Below are positions 21,172 to 33,864 of a DNA stretch of 64,000 nt, in pieces (position 1 is the stretch's first letter; each line of letters begins with the position of its first letter). The stretch comes from Cystobasidium ongulense. Its lineage: Eukaryota > Basidiomycota > Cystobasidiomycetes > Cystobasidiales > Cystobasidiaceae. Below the pieces are notes generated by a model. It did not search any database and was not told the DNA's origin. It saw only the letters and a program-made list of their open reading frames with translations. Position numbers and translations under genes: made by a program. The stretch is from contig BQUP01000002.1 of the NCBI GenBank assembly GCA_022835595.1, positions 744,001 to 808,000 of the forward strand, read 5' to 3'.

Positions 21172-24100
21172 TCACGCCGATGCTTTCGAAGTAAGTCGCC
21201 TCGTCTCGGAAGGTGTAAAGTGTAATATAACTCCGAGAACTCCAACGAGATGCGGCTGGAAAAAGGGAAGTCCAATGAGTACGATATACGAAGAGACAGA
21301 AATTAGTATGCTGTGCATATACTAGATACTCAAAAGGTAGATACTAAACTTACCCTCATTTCCTTATGCTCCAAGAACTGCAAGATGACATTCCTAATAT
21401 ACTCGAAGTTGAGCGCTTCATCCTCCGAACTGCCGTTCGCACGAGCTACCGCTCCTTCTAACGTTAATGAAGTTGTCGATTCCCTTCTCTGATGATATAG
21501 CTGATCAACAGCCGTATTGCCCGTACCGTTCGCCGCACTACTACTCAATCCAGGTGAAGAAGGTAAAGGGGGTGATTTCAAACCTGATGGTAATGTACTC
21601 GTAGCGAGATTGATATTAGAAGCACTTGGGCTACCTGCATTTGATTGTTGTTGTGAAAAAGAAGAAAAATATCCAATACCGGGATTACGTGATTTTTCAG
21701 CTAATAAGATTCCAGCTTGTACTTTACGAAGTTCCTCTCGCAAATTCTTATTCGCGACTCTTAATTGTCCTTCTTTAGTTAACAAGTCTTCATTCCGACC
21801 TTCGACTTCTGCTACTCTGCGACTTTCATCAGCGAGGAGCTCTTGCGTTGTGGCCTGTTTTGAGCACCAGGTCAAAATAGTAAGTGTATGTTCTCAGAAC
21901 CGAATAAGCGTAGAGGGCCAACTCACCTGCTCCTCTTTGAGGCGCGAAATCTCAAGTCTCGCTTCGTTCAAAAGCATCTCAAGCGCATTCACTTTATCCT
22001 GCAAGCTAATATTCTGCTTCTCAGCCCTTTCGATACGTTGCTGTCTCTCCTCTCTTCTATGTGTCTCTTCGCTATTCTCAGCATCTCGGCGTTCGATTTC
22101 CATTCTCATATTCTCGACTTCGCGCAATTTATCCTGTAACTTCTTTGCCATGCTTTCTTCAGCTTCTGAGCGCTCTTTCTCCAATGTTCGAATACGATCT
22201 TCGAAACCCTTGATTCGATCTGCATTATTGCTTTCGAGCTCGGTCAATAGCCGCCGTGTATGCCCTTCGTCTCTGGTTTGATCAAGACGTGCTTTCTTGA
22301 AGGAATGTACCTCTTCTTGTAAAGCTGATATACGATCTCGCGCGTCTCTCAGCTCATACTGAAGCTCATCATACGCTACTTGTGATCGTTCTTGCGAGGT
22401 AGTCGCGCTCTCGACTTCGGCTTGTTTCGCTTGAAGCTGCTCAAATAGAGTGTCCTTTTCGCGTCTCAAATCTCTAAGATTTGTTTCAAGCATGCCTATC
22501 CGCGAGTCTCGTTGCTGAAGCTCTCTCGTCTGTGCAGAGCGAAGATTGAGCATGTCTAGTTCGTATTGACCTCTTTTAGCCGCTGCTTCTCGATCTGCAG
22601 CTGCTCGGATAGACTGAGCTTCTCGATCAAAAGAGTTTCTAAGCCGTGCTATCTCCCGTTCTTGACTAGATCTAGTTGACATGATTTCGGTTTCAAGCCT
22701 TTGTGTCCTCTGTTTCAGCTCATTCTTGAGCCCTTCTTCAGAAGCTTTGTATGCGTCTCGCATAACTTCACTTTCCTCCTTGTCTTTTTCTGCCTTTATC
22801 AGTTTTTGACGGACGGCTTTCAGTAAAGAGATAGATTTCGCCTTCTTCTCTTCTTCTTCTTTGGCTTTGGCTTCAGCCCGCATTGCGCTCGCTCGAACCT
22901 CCTTGAGCTCCGCTTCCAAAGTGGATATAGTCAGCTTGTCATCCGCTCGCTGTTCTAGCGGTTTGGCAATGTCTGTGTTGTAGCATGTCAGAATGTGGCA
23001 CCTTTGTCTACGGACGGGCGACACACACCTTTCTTCGTCGCGTCTCCAATTGAAGCATCTGTTGCAGCTCGGTGCTTCAGATACTCCTCAATTGCAACCG
23101 TATCATCGAGACTTGAAACAGGCATGTATTTGATGAGAAGGCTTTCAAGAGTCTTCATTCGGGCTGCTGCGGAGGCGTCGACCATGCTTGAGTGCGCTGC
23201 CTCTGGAACAGATGCACTTGAGGGTTGACTAGCTGCAAGACCGGATCGATCAGATATAGACGGCGTGGTAGCGCTCTGCTCGGTAGGCGATGTGATGGCG
23301 GGCGTTCCCGATCTTGACGATTGTGCAGGACTGGAGTCTATTACTGTATTACTAGCTCGGCTTTTAGCAAGTCTGGCCAGGCGTGCTTGTAAGGACTCGT
23401 GCTTGGGTGGAAGCGCAGGCGATACTGGTCTAGACGTTGTTTCTTGTGACGTAGTCGGCACTGCGAGAGGATGGTTGTTGCCTGCAGATTTGCTCTGCGC
23501 AACTTCCCTCGGTGCAGGCTCGCTGGAAGAAGGACGTTCAAACGTAGGAGATGGGATGTTTAGACCTAGACTCGAATCTGCCTGGCCTTTAGCGACCTCG
23601 CTTTCTGGCCCTTGCGTCGTCGAGATAAACTCGGGCTGGGCGTCTGTCTCTTCCACTTTTTCGCGAACCATGCTGTGTCCCGGACTGTCACTGTCTCCTG
23701 GCAGCGGGGTGGTCGACGCATGGGGCGAAGGCTGCGCAGAGGTTCGTTCTTCCTCCTCTAAGTGATCTTCCAAGCGTCCAAGAATGCTTTGACTTGGCTC
23801 GAGTAAAGGCGACCTGACAGATGGCGGCGTTTCAAATAGGGAGCGCATAAAACCAGCCGCTGGCGCTGATGATGGGCCAGAGAAGCTAGCCGATCCTGGT
23901 TTGCGTAGACCCGCTGTATTGATCACTGGTAGGGCAGAAGGGAAAGTGGATGCTTGGGTTTTCAATTCGTTGTCGATGCCTTCCAAGTACTCGTCGTCGT
24001 CTTCGGTAGGTAAAGGAGTGAAAGCTGCTATCTTCAGATCGTCCGGTAGTGCTTGCAATGCTGCGAAAAAGAATGGGTCTTGCCGCATCATCGTGTCCGG

Positions 24101-24823
24101 CGTGTAAACACCCGTTAATCCAGAAACCGAGAAAGATCTTGCGCTGGTCTTGCGTCTCCGTCCGCCAGATAACGATAGAGATGGACGGACTGGACGCTCT
24201 CCGCGCCCAATATCGCGTGATGGTGTTGTCGGGCTGCCACCTGAAGTATTCGGTTTACTCGAGTCTATCGACGAACGAACCCCAGTCAAGTCTAGGCTCG
24301 CCTTATTTATGCCCGACAGAGATCTTTTAAGATTTGAGAAGCCAAAATCGGGAAATGCTTCAAACGATTCGCGACGCTCGCGAGGTCCAGGATTGCTGTC
24401 TGTAACTGTTCCGCTGGCAGAGACTGGTCGGCTCGAGGACAGCGCAGAGCTGGCTGACGCGCCCGGTGAGGCCGTTCGGAAGGGTGTAGCGTTACCCATG
24501 GAAGCAGGGAAGAAGGGTAGCGGGGATGCTCTCCCATCATTCAAACTATGCTGTTTTGCGTGCATGTTGGGTGACCTGCGCGATCCTGCGGTTGCATTGG
24601 CGTGGAACTGCTGCTGTTCGCCATGTCCGCGCAAGCCTGGAAATAGGCTCTCCGACCTTTCTTGAGCATCTCTGGCACTACGCTGCTGCTGCTGCTGTTG
24701 GTGTTGTTGTTGTTGTTGTTGCTGCTGCTCTTGCTGTGGTAGACCGAACGAGCTCTCGCCGAGGCGGTCAAGCTCCTGCAAGCTGTTGTTGACGATGCTC
24801 TTGAATGAGCTGAACATCTTCAC
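21172..24823 (-). CDS. GRIP/GRAB-domain golgin (coiled-coil Golgi tether)
   Basis: Exons 24823-23029, 22972-21927, 21854-21354 and 21255-21172 give 1141 codons. The N-terminal ~560 residues are low complexity (poly-Q near residues 30-50, S/P-rich, MFSSFKSIVNNSLQELDR at the very start). They are followed by about 400 residues of near-continuous coiled coil (heptads of E/K/R/L/Q, exon 2). The C-terminus, completed by the last 27-residue exon, reads NFEYIRNVILQFL ... PHLVGVLGVILHF, a GRIP-type or GRIP-related Arf-binding (GRAB) module that recruits golgins to trans- or cis-Golgi through Arl1 or Arf1. Rud3/GMAP-210 and Imh1 are both possible; I cannot separate them here. The ATG two codons further in (24817) is an equally good start. 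Confidence 0.85.
24661..24735 (-). repeat. CAG/CAA trinucleotide run (coding poly-Q)
   Basis: Near-pure run of CAG and CAA codons (read on the minus strand), interrupted by one histidine and one glutamate codon, inside the golgin N-terminus. The mix of CAG and CAA limits slippage but length polymorphism is likely. Confidence 0.8.
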
Positions 24824-25011
24824 GCGAGTCTCTCTGCGCTACCGTAGCTGCATAATAGCCATAAAACACGACTTCTTGTGGGTGGAGCAATGGATCAAGA
24901 AAAGGGTAAGCAAGCCATTTACGCGTTCTTGTGCAACGACGAGACGCAACTTCTCGATAATCGAACCGCCACATCACTATTTAATTTACAACATCAAGAG
25001 CACTGACTACT

Positions 25012-26636
25012 TTATACCCCATCGTACGGAAAGCGTCTCCTCGCCCTCTCCACGTCATCCATCTGCCGGTATTGCTTCTCGAGGTATGTGCTCCTCGCCA
25101 TTACAGCTGATGCGCCGTGCCGCAGAATAAGCTTACTTGAACTCTCTCCAGCAGCGAGAGTTGCATCCTCTTCAGGTGACCACATCGCCTTTCTGAGGCT
25201 TTCAGCTCGCTTCTGATGCGCTTTGTCCAACCCTTCCACCTGATTCTTATATAGCAGCGTAGCGATTTCCGTCGCGACAGGTATATCCCCGCTGCACACG
25301 AAGACCAAGTCGTTGAATTGTGGTTCGCTCAATAGAGTGTTGAGATGTATACCGGTCCACGTGTCTTGAGTAAGAATGCTCGAGAGCGGCTGGCTGGTCA
25401 TTCGACCGGGTACTGGGCTCGGAAGCCTCGAAGGTCCTGCAAGCGGTACATCGAAATGATTTGGTAGCATAGATGGAGCTGCCTGATCCATCTCGACACC
25501 TCGTCGCCGGTGATCCGCCATATCCGGTAACGTTCGATCCACCTCGTCTGGGAAGACCTGGTTGGCCTTCCGCTTGCGAGCCAGAGGCGGGAAGGAACGC
25601 TGGGCGAGCTCCTCCTGTACGCTCTCGCTGATCGTTTCTTGGGTATATCGAGGTTCCTCTTCATGTTCTGTTCGCTTGGTGACCGGAGTATGGCTTACGC
25701 TCAACTCATCATCGTCTGAAAACGTGATCCTCTCTCCAGGACCTTCAAAGTCTAAGCGGAAACGTCGTTGCTGCGACGCGCCTTCTGCATTAGAAGACTT
25801 CGAAGGTGGCTGAGTTTTGATTGCCGACCTTTTGAAGCGTTGTGGTTGTGCAGGTGGGCTTGTTTCAGGACGAGCCGCCGGCGGCCTTGCTACTCTAGTT
25901 TGGCTTTTCTGCGAAGTCTGTGATTTGCTCGGCCAGCCGCCTTTTCCGCTTGTAGCAGTAAATCGGCCTGCCTCGTTTTCGCTGTCCGTATAAGCGTCTT
26001 CATGATTGTCGCGACGTTCTTGCACTATAGCTTCGTACTTTGCTATTTCGTGGTCCAAACGCGCCTGATTTGTCTTGTAACGCTGCCGCCAGCTTTGTGC
26101 AGTATGGTTTGGGAGGAACTTTTCTACATCTTCATATAGACTGTGCCCTAGTCTCCCCTTTGGTTTCGAATATCTAGCTATAAACTTGGCTAGCTTCATG
26201 TCATCTTCAGGAGTGAACGCCGTCCGAGTGCCTTTCTTTGCGGGCGGTAGAGGCTGTCTGGTGATCTCGTAACCGTCGATGTTGAGACGTTCCTGCTTTG
26301 CCTTGCAGTCGTATAACCATTGGTGGCTTAGAATGTGAATGCCAGGATTACTCCGTTTGAGACTCGCAAAGACACGCCCAAGGTCTGTCGCGCACTGCTC
26401 CACAATTGCATACTGGGCGATTTCAGAGTTGGCAACGACACGGCCTCCAAGATCCTGATGTAGTCAGATTGGGCACATAGTCAGTTTCAGTACGTCCAGT
26501 CAGTTCACAGCGCGGGTACTTCGACTCCCTTGCAACCTACCTCGACCGCACGTGTGATGGCAGCATGTTTCGGACCTTGTGCGACCCAGATCTTGAGAGG
26601 CCGCCCGCTCCTACTGCCCGTCAGGAGAGTGTCCAT
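25012..26636 (-). CDS. RAP1: Telomere protein Rap1 (BRCT + Myb)
   Basis: Telomere-bound or shelterin protein, homologue of yeast Rap1 and human TERF2IP. Two exons, 26636-26541 and 26454-25012, give 512 codons. Domain order: N-terminal BRCT (~residues 14-95, KIWVAQGPKHAAI ... LGGRVV ... HILSHQWLYDC), then the Rap1-type Myb/homeodomain-like fold (~112-165, FTPEDDMKLAKFI ... LYEDVEKFLPNHTAQSWRQRY). A long disordered S/P/R-rich linker follows, and a C-terminal segment (MWSPEEDATLAAG ... KLILRHGASAVMARSTYL) fits the Rap1 C-terminal (RCT) region. Only one Myb repeat is visible, as in animals and fission yeast, so direct high-affinity telomere DNA binding is doubtful and recruitment by a Taz1/TRF-like partner is more likely. 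The start is the only ATG in frame with the BRCT strand. Confidence 0.9.
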
Positions 26637-26944
26637 GTCATGGGCATCCGTGTCTGTTCATGCTGCCAGCCGCCATAGGAAGTCAATACACATGCAAGTC
26701 ATTGCTGATAGCCAGGCTTCTCGTCGACCTGCGTGATCGGGCTTCATGGAGACAAGACAGCAATGGTCGAACCAGTCCCGGTGGTCTAGCCATCACAGCA
26801 AACAAGTCCAGTTCTCTCGAGTCCTGAAGTTGACAATGAAGCCTGAATTTGATTGTCTATCACAACAGCGCCGATACTATGAGCCAAGCACGTGCAGAAG
26901 GGTTACAACAACTAATATCAAGTCCCAGTCAAAACACTGACAAC
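26637..26944. other. Intergenic region
   Basis: 308 bp between the POL5 stop and the RAP1 start, both minus strand, presumably the RAP1 promoter and POL5 3' UTR. Nothing else seen. Confidence 0.45.
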
Positions 26945-29900
26945 CTAATCCGAATCTTCGCTTGTGCTAGCACCATGATCCTCAGATGCAGCTTGTGTCG
27001 CAGATTCTGCTGGCTTCTCCTCCTTGCCTTGGCGTTTGCGCTTCTTGTTTTCCTTTTTCAGATCTCGCGCCGCTTGCTGCACTGCTTTCTCTGAGCGTAC
27101 AATAGCCTTCTTGATCTGGCGTTGGTCGAGTCTGGTCATCGGTTTACCATCCTCATCTGTCGGCAAGAGAGCTGGCTCGCCCTTCTTTACGTTCCGGACT
27201 TTTGCTCGGCCAGAACCTTGGTTGATGGAATCCATCAGATTGCGGATAGCGCTGTTCAGACTGCCAGCTTTCTCAATCTTCTTGGATTGTGCTACTTCAG
27301 CGAGAACTTTGCTGAGCTCAGATGACTGCCATAGATCCCAGGTATTGCCATCTGGGCCATTCTTAAGAGCGGCTTTTGTAGCTCGTACCGCCTCTGCACA
27401 GGCCTTCAAGACTTCACGAAGACGAGCGATTTGAAGCTGCATTCCTTCGCCTTGTGCGGCCGTTCTGAGAGTGTCGATGATGACCTTGACATATTTTGGA
27501 ACGAATTCAACCACCTCTTCTTTCGCATCAGACGTTTTCTACACACTGGGATCAGCTTGCTGGCAAAGTGAGCAGTAAATACGAAAGGCTTACAAGAGCT
27601 GCATGTGTATTGAGAAGCGCGCTCATCAAATGGAAAGCAGTTGCTCTGCGGTGCTTGTCGGTCGTTTTAGTGTCTTCCGAGCAAGCCTCAAGAAGAGACT
27701 CCCGCATCTGCCAAGCAGCCTCACGATAGCGATTGATAAAGCTCTCGAAGAAACGTCCATGTAAGCGACAAGATTTCTTGATTAGGTAGGTGTTGAATGA
27801 GGATATGTAGGTATCGACAACAGCCGTTTGCGTTTCGGGCTTGTTATCAGCTAGAGCAATCTTGCACAAATATAGCGATGTTGGGATGGCCAAGCTCTCT
27901 ACGTCTTCGGTGCCCGAGCGTGCTGAACCTTGATGAACTCCCTTCAGAATCACTAGCACACTGGCAGAGTCCGTCACGTTGGGATAGTCCTTTGCCTTTG
28001 ACACTATGCCGTTCAAAGCGCGTGTCGCCTTCGAAGCAATATCTGTATCTTCTTTGCCGGATCTTCTAGCTGCATTGAAGAGAGGGAGGATTGTATGTAG
28101 AACGAGGGGACTTGCACTTTGCTGCTTAGCGAAAATCTCGAGTAGATCTATGACCTTCAGCTGGGCGTCATGCGTAGCTTGAGCGGCTTCCTTGGCAGAC
28201 TTGCTGGCGGATTTCCGCTCTTTGAATATTTCGGCTAGCTTGTCGTCTAGTTGCATCATTTGATCATCATCCAAAAGTTCGTCTTCCTCGTCTTCTGCAT
28301 CTTCGTCGTCATCATCGCCCTCTCCCTCTTCAACACCAGATTCCTTCAAGGCTTCCAAGATTTTGGCTCTCAGTTCTTCATCCACCTCGAGATCAAGGTC
28401 ATCGTCCTCATCGTCATCGCTTTCGTCTTCGTCACTTGACTCATCAGAGTCTTGATTTCCTGTGCGATTTTGACCTTTTGGTGTTGCTGCATCTGCTTCA
28501 TCAGAGCCTTCGGCTTCTTCCTCTTCGTCGGATAGATCTCCTTCTTCTGCTTCTAAGACCTCCGGAATGATTTGCTGTTGTAGAGGACAGAAATATTGTC
28601 AGCAAATTTAGCTACGAATGCTATAAGGTTTGGACCTACATCAATCAGCAGTTGTAATGCCTGTTCGCTAACATCACCTGAAGCGGCTGCGAAGACTCGC
28701 TCAGAGACTGTCCGTAGCAGGACGGAGCTCTTCTGCATAAGGTTGACAAGCAGATCAATGAGTACAGAAATTGGCTCTGCCTCCTCTCCTTCGTCACTGT
28801 CTTCAGCAGCTTCCTTAGACGAAGACGCTTTTGCCGAAACAGGTTTCTGTTGCGTGATGATGGCCTCTACAGCATCTTGCATTTGCTCCAGGTAGTCTTC
28901 TGCATCGCTAGTTGGATCAAGCGATAGAAGAGTCAACACTTCCAGGAATAATGACAGGTATTGAGCTTTTTGCTTATCGGCCTAGGTGTTGGTAACAAAC
29001 ATCAGCTACGAAACCTAAGGGGCGGGCTCGATCTTTACATACCAAAGACTTGACTTGGGTCAACAACTTGACGGCTGACTCTGAACTCTCAGCAACTTCC
29101 TGAGAAATAATTGGCGATACATGCTTTGTATCCTTCTGTAGTGCAAGCAGGGTATCGAAGCACTGCTTTGTCCATGGCTCGCCTCTGCACTTTGTATTGA
29201 CGGTGATAACATGTGAAAGTGCGGAGAAGAAGCGCGAGCGGACGGCTTGCTGGAAGGAAGCAGAGAATGGCTCTTCCGGCTTGTAGCGCATTGCCTCGAT
29301 GTCTGATTTCTTGGTTGTCTTGAGAACTTTGGTGAACCCGTGAACTAACATGAACTGCAAGATGCGAGTAATCCAGGAGTACTCGGGATTTGCTAGTTGG
29401 GCGGCATCGGACTCAAGCGGTAGAGCTTTGGTGTGCTTGCGGATCAAAAGACCGAGCTGGTCAACAGCCCATAGTCTCCTGTTCTCCAGAGCTTTCGTCT
29501 TTGCCTCCTCGGCTTCTTCATCCTCGTCTGCCATGTCTGCGTCTTCTTCAGCAACGTCGTTCAGGGAAGGCATGTCGCCCTCGATAATGAATGAGGCAAG
29601 CCAATTCGTGTACTTCTTGATTCCTTCCGAATCCAGGGCCGCGACGAGCCCCTCGACTGTCTTTGTGCGAGACAAGGCATCGAACCGGATGTTACCAACA
29701 GGAGGTTGGTACAGACTGAGGAGGATATCGAAGGCAGCAGATTGCTTGTTCTGAGCTACGGTAGGTATGGCCTGGGCCTGTACCGAGAAAGGGAAGCATT
29801 AAGTACTGGAAAGGCCGTAACTCAAGGTTGCAACGAGAAAATGATCCTTACGATTTGTACAGCTACGCCGTGTAGTGTCCGATCGCCTTTGGAGAGATGG

Positions 29901-31257
29901 TTCATGAGGGTTCTAAGCACGTTGGGTGTGAACAGCGCTGGCAAGAGGTCGGCTTCAACTGTGTTAAGGCATGCCTTGAAAGCCAACAAGCCGACATATT
30001 TTGTAGCAATTGATGCGGTCTCGGTGAAAAGATTACCTGAGAGTCATAGATCGATTAGCGCTGATTTAGTATATCTATGAGGTGTCTCACCATCGATTGC
30101 GACTTTGTAAAAATCGATAAAAGGCACCAATGCCTTGCTGGTGGATTGACCGTTGGCAAGTTTTGCTTTCTTTGATGTCGGCTCAGCCAGTTGTGCTCCA
30201 TAGTACACATTAAGAATCTCTGTCCAGACGAAATGAAGTTGGGTCGTGCCGAGGTAGGCAGATTGTGCTTGTTCATTTGCTTTCTTGGACGCTTCATCGG
30301 CAGAGAGGCCCTGTAGAAAGTGATGGAACAATGAGCCTACAACGGCCGCTGGAACCTACTAAGCGATGTAAGGAACTCACTCTAAGGATTCGCGCGATTG
30401 TAGGTAAATTATTTGGCGAAGACAAGAGTTCAGGCTCCGCGAAAGCAGATTTCGTAATGCTAGCCCAATCAGCTTGAACGCCAGCGTGTTGCAGAAGAAT
30501 AGCCAAAGCTAAACGTTCTGGTGTCCATTCGAGATTTCCAGTGGGTGTCGGTCTAAAAGCGGTCTCTATCAAAAGCTGAATAGCCTCTGCTTTCCATTCT
30601 ACATCTTCACGTTGCAGAAGTTGGCGTGTGGCGCCTTGGACGACCCATCCGGCACTTTCGCGTAGCCATGCTTTTCGTTCGCCGAGATAGATAACTTCTT
30701 CAATAGCTACTCTCCAATCGTAGAAGGTTGATGTTGAGCGGAATAAGAAGCCTGAAGCAACTACAGCGTGTATGCCAAAGAGCCGTGCAAAAAGTAGATC
30801 GCGTTCTTCGGAGCCCTTGCTTCCACTGGCGATTTCGGACGAGGACTTTAAGAGAGGGTACACCTGACGTGGTAGGATGTCTGGGATTCGTGTCAACAGC
30901 TGCAAACGTCGAGAAAATGGTCAGTCTTGCTGCTCGATTGCCTTTTCCATTGGAAATTTTTGCCCTTGCGTGCAAACACACCTCTGTAAGTGCAACCGCG
31001 AAGCCGATGCGGGAGCTCTCTCGAGGACTGGCAAGACCTCTAATGAGTCTCTTCAGAGTGTAGCTGACTTCTGGCGCCAGTCCATCGTCTAGCTGTGTTG
31101 CTGCATCTTCGTTGTCGGTCGTGGCGTCGGTGCTGGATCCGACTGCAGACTTCTGTGCTTCTTCCAAGTGGGCTACAAGCTGCACCGACGTCTGCAGACG
31201 GACGTTCGGATCGCTGTGCCAGAGTTGCGCGAAAACTGGCTGAAGGAGATGCGACAT
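26945..31257 (-). CDS. POL5: Pol5 / MYBBP1A-like nucleolar protein
   Basis: Essential nucleolar protein for rRNA synthesis and 60S assembly, B-polymerase-like in name only. Eight exons, 31257-30982, 30899-30381, 30310-30091, 30036-29852, 29777-29043, 28981-28640, 28574-27594 and 27538-26945, close in frame to 1283 codons. Signatures: N-terminal FAQLWHSDPN, YTLKRLIRGLASPRESSRIGFAVALTE (diagnostic of the family), LLTRIPDILPRQVYPLL, GLSADEASKKANEQAQSAYL, the long acidic D/E block in exon 7 (~residues 770-850) and the lysine-rich C-terminus with serine/aspartate end. ARM/HEAT-like helices run throughout. All introns sit at conserved-looking loop positions. Strong call on motif order and length. 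Confidence 0.92.
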
Positions 31258-31980
31258 GGTGCCGCTTTAGACTTTGTCGCAAGCAGAATCCATCGACTAC
31301 GGGCAACTTGCTGCATCAAGCGAAAATAACAGAGCGATCGAGCTACATATGCAAGTTAGAACATACAGCCAGGATCACGGATACTATATACCGCTGAAAG
31401 CTTAGCTACGATCCGCTAGATACCCCAGCTCCTTCTCAGCTGGAATTCAATTCCTGGACTGCTGTATGCACACCTGGCACGGTGTGCGTTCTTGTGCTCG
31501 ATATCAGTAGGCTACCAACTCGCGTGAAAGCATCTTACACTCATTGAGCTTCAGACTGTGGTCAGCAGGTCAAGGCAGTACGTGACTGTCCGCAAACAAG
31601 AAGAATGAAATAGAATAACTGAAGTAAAACCACTGAAGTGAGATAGAGCAATACATAACATATCTGAAATACAATAATTCTTATCAATGCGTGTGCAGAA
31701 AAGGCGATGTACATAAACAGGAAGGGGTCAAGGCATGAAGGGATGATTTGCGATAGTTTGGCCGCATTTAAGACCTTTTTTTTCTTTTTATTCATTTCAA
31801 TTTTTTTATTGAGCCAGAATAGAACGGGGTCGACGAACGCCTGTAAAGAGAGCATTTCGTCGGGCGACCCCCAGGATAAGGAGGTGACCTCCGATAGAGC
31901 GGATAGGGTTGGGTGAAGGATAGGAGACCGAAAAGTTTTGATGGGCAGGTAAATGGTACAGTGCTTAATGGCAGATCCAA
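31258..31980. other. Intergenic region
   Basis: 723 bp between two minus-strand genes. It should hold the POL5 promoter and the 3' UTR of the downstream-coded zinc-knuckle gene. A T-rich run near 31776-31807. No gene seen. Confidence 0.45.
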
Positions 31981-33435
31981 CTAAAAATCGTAGGCTGAGG
32001 ACTTATAACCCTTGGGGCGAGCACATTCAAGCGAAGTATAATGCATTTGTCCACAGTCCAGACATTGAAACTTCGGGTAAACATTAGATGCATTCGAAAG
32101 ATTATTCGAGCCACCTCCTGGAAAGTCTGGGATTTGAGACTGGTGATTCTGGGCAGGTTGTAGTGTAAGTCTATTATTTTGGAAGGCAGATCCAGATTGA
32201 TTAGAGTAAGTGTTCTGCGGTGCCTGTAACCGAGACATGTCTTGCCCGTGAGGTGGGATGGCCTGATATGAACCAAATGCCCTATAGTTAGTATTGGTTC
32301 CGGAGTAATTAGTAGTCTGCGAAGGAGGCCGACCCTGACTGGGTTGCGTTTGAGCTTGAATTTGCAATCCAGGTCTCCGACTTTCAGGATAAGGTCGCCG
32401 GATTAGCTGTGGTGAAGTAAACGACGATGTGGTGTAACGGGTCGATTCGTCATGCTGAGATGTTATTTTCTGACCTTGATTCTGCACACTACCAACCGAC
32501 TGGGATGGCCGAGTTGATCTTTGTTGCCGCTTGCGCGACGGCTCTTCCGTAGGGGTACGGGAGAGTTGACGTCCGGGGATGATCTGTGCACGGCGATTCT
32601 GTTGCAGTGGATTTTGGCTTGCCGAAGGCGAAGCAGACTTAGACGGCCCGCCTATTAATGGTTCAGGCGAGGTGGTCGGCTCTCTTGCGTGTTTTTTTTT
32701 CTTCTCCTCCGCCTGCCTTGGGATCCCACCTATTTGCGAATTTGTTCTCGCTGGCGTTGGAACTTGCTGAGGCGGCGAAACTGCTGGGGAGGCTAACCTC
32801 TTTGATGCAGCTTGTCTATCAGGGGGTTGCAAGCAATCAAACACGGTCAGCATTGTTATAATCTATGTCATGGGGATGTGCGGGATATCTAAAGTAACCA
32901 TAACGACATACTTGTATCCGTCTCGAAGTCCAGGAACCTGGTGATCCGCGATGTTCAATCTCTTCACGTGTTCCTGCAATTTCTGCTGCCATTCGCCGTA
33001 CGATTCTTCGTCGCCTTGGTCACGCAACTTGAGGAGGTTGCTTGCGAAAGCCCGCGCCATTCTCTCACTTCTATAGCCTGGGACCTTCTGTTTCTCTAAG
33101 GCTTCGTCTGACCTTGACAAGGCTTGTTTTAAGCGGGGATCTCTCATTGTCTCTTCCTGCGCTGTGTTCTCCGTGTCTACAGGTAAGACGTCGATTATGC
33201 CGGCAACGTCGTAATGAGAGATCTCCAATCTCTTCACGTGCCCCAGCAGTAGGGTCCGGTGCGTTTTGAACAAGTCGTCCCATTTATGGTCACGCGCATA
33301 GGCGAGCCAGCTTGCGAAAGTGCGAGCCTCCCTGACCTTGTTTGGGCCCGAGCGAGACATCTTCTGCAAGGATGCGTCCGCGCGGATCAGCAGCGCTTCT
33401 ATCTGCTCTTTCGTCTTCGGCTTTCTACTACTCAT
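31981..33435 (-). CDS. Unknown protein: duplicated helical domain, disordered linker and C-terminal zinc knuckle
   Basis: Not recognised by name. Exons 33435-32912 and 32815-31981 are joined by a phase-2 intron and give 452 codons; the start is the ATG of MSSRKPKTKEQ. The first ~170 residues hold two copies of a ~70-residue helical unit (IEALLIRADASLQKM ... HVKRLEISHYDVAGI and LKQALSRSDEALEKQ ... HVKRLNIADHQVPGL). They share the spacing of FAS, L and HVKRL-x-I-x-x-x-x-V-x-G-[IL]. A long Q/S/P/R-rich linker with a lysine run (EEKKKKH) follows, then a lone C-x2-C-x3-H-x5-C near the C-terminus. That zinc knuckle has one residue shifted relative to the classical C-x2-C-x4-H-x4-C. Possible RNA or nucleic-acid adaptor, inferred only from the knuckle and basic linker. 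Confidence 0.75.
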
Positions 33436-33864
33436 TGTGTTCTTCGTTTGTTCGGGTTGTTCGATTGGATTAGAGCACGAGTGTGATGCACAGATTGTTG
33501 GTGTAGAGGAGAGAGTGGTCAAAAAGAGGAACGAGGTTGAAAAGGGGCAGCAGTGCGCTCGCGTTTGTGCGGCGGGGTCGAAGTCCGACAAAAGTAGCAC
33601 AGCACCGGCGCGTTTTCGAACAAGCACAGCTCTGTGAGCATCTAGACTTGATTGTTAGCAAGGCATAGTCAGTTGAGAGATGCCATATATGCCCGTTTTC
33701 TTCTTCGATACATGACACTTGCCACTCGGTCGGATGTGTTGATGGCATCGTTCATTTCAGCTTGAAGCCTCTCCTCTTTCGTCTCGACGCGGCAGCATCG
33801 CTCGTATGCAAGCAAGCAAGTCGGACATAGCATAGCACAACATAGCATAGCAGCATAGCCTTCA
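33436..33864. promoter_or_regulatory. Divergent promoter region
   Basis: 429 bp between the starts of the zinc-knuckle gene and the HVA22-type gene. It contains an imperfect CATAGCA-type short repeat at about 33827-33858, the same word that builds the minisatellite at 14.4 kb. Confidence 0.4.
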
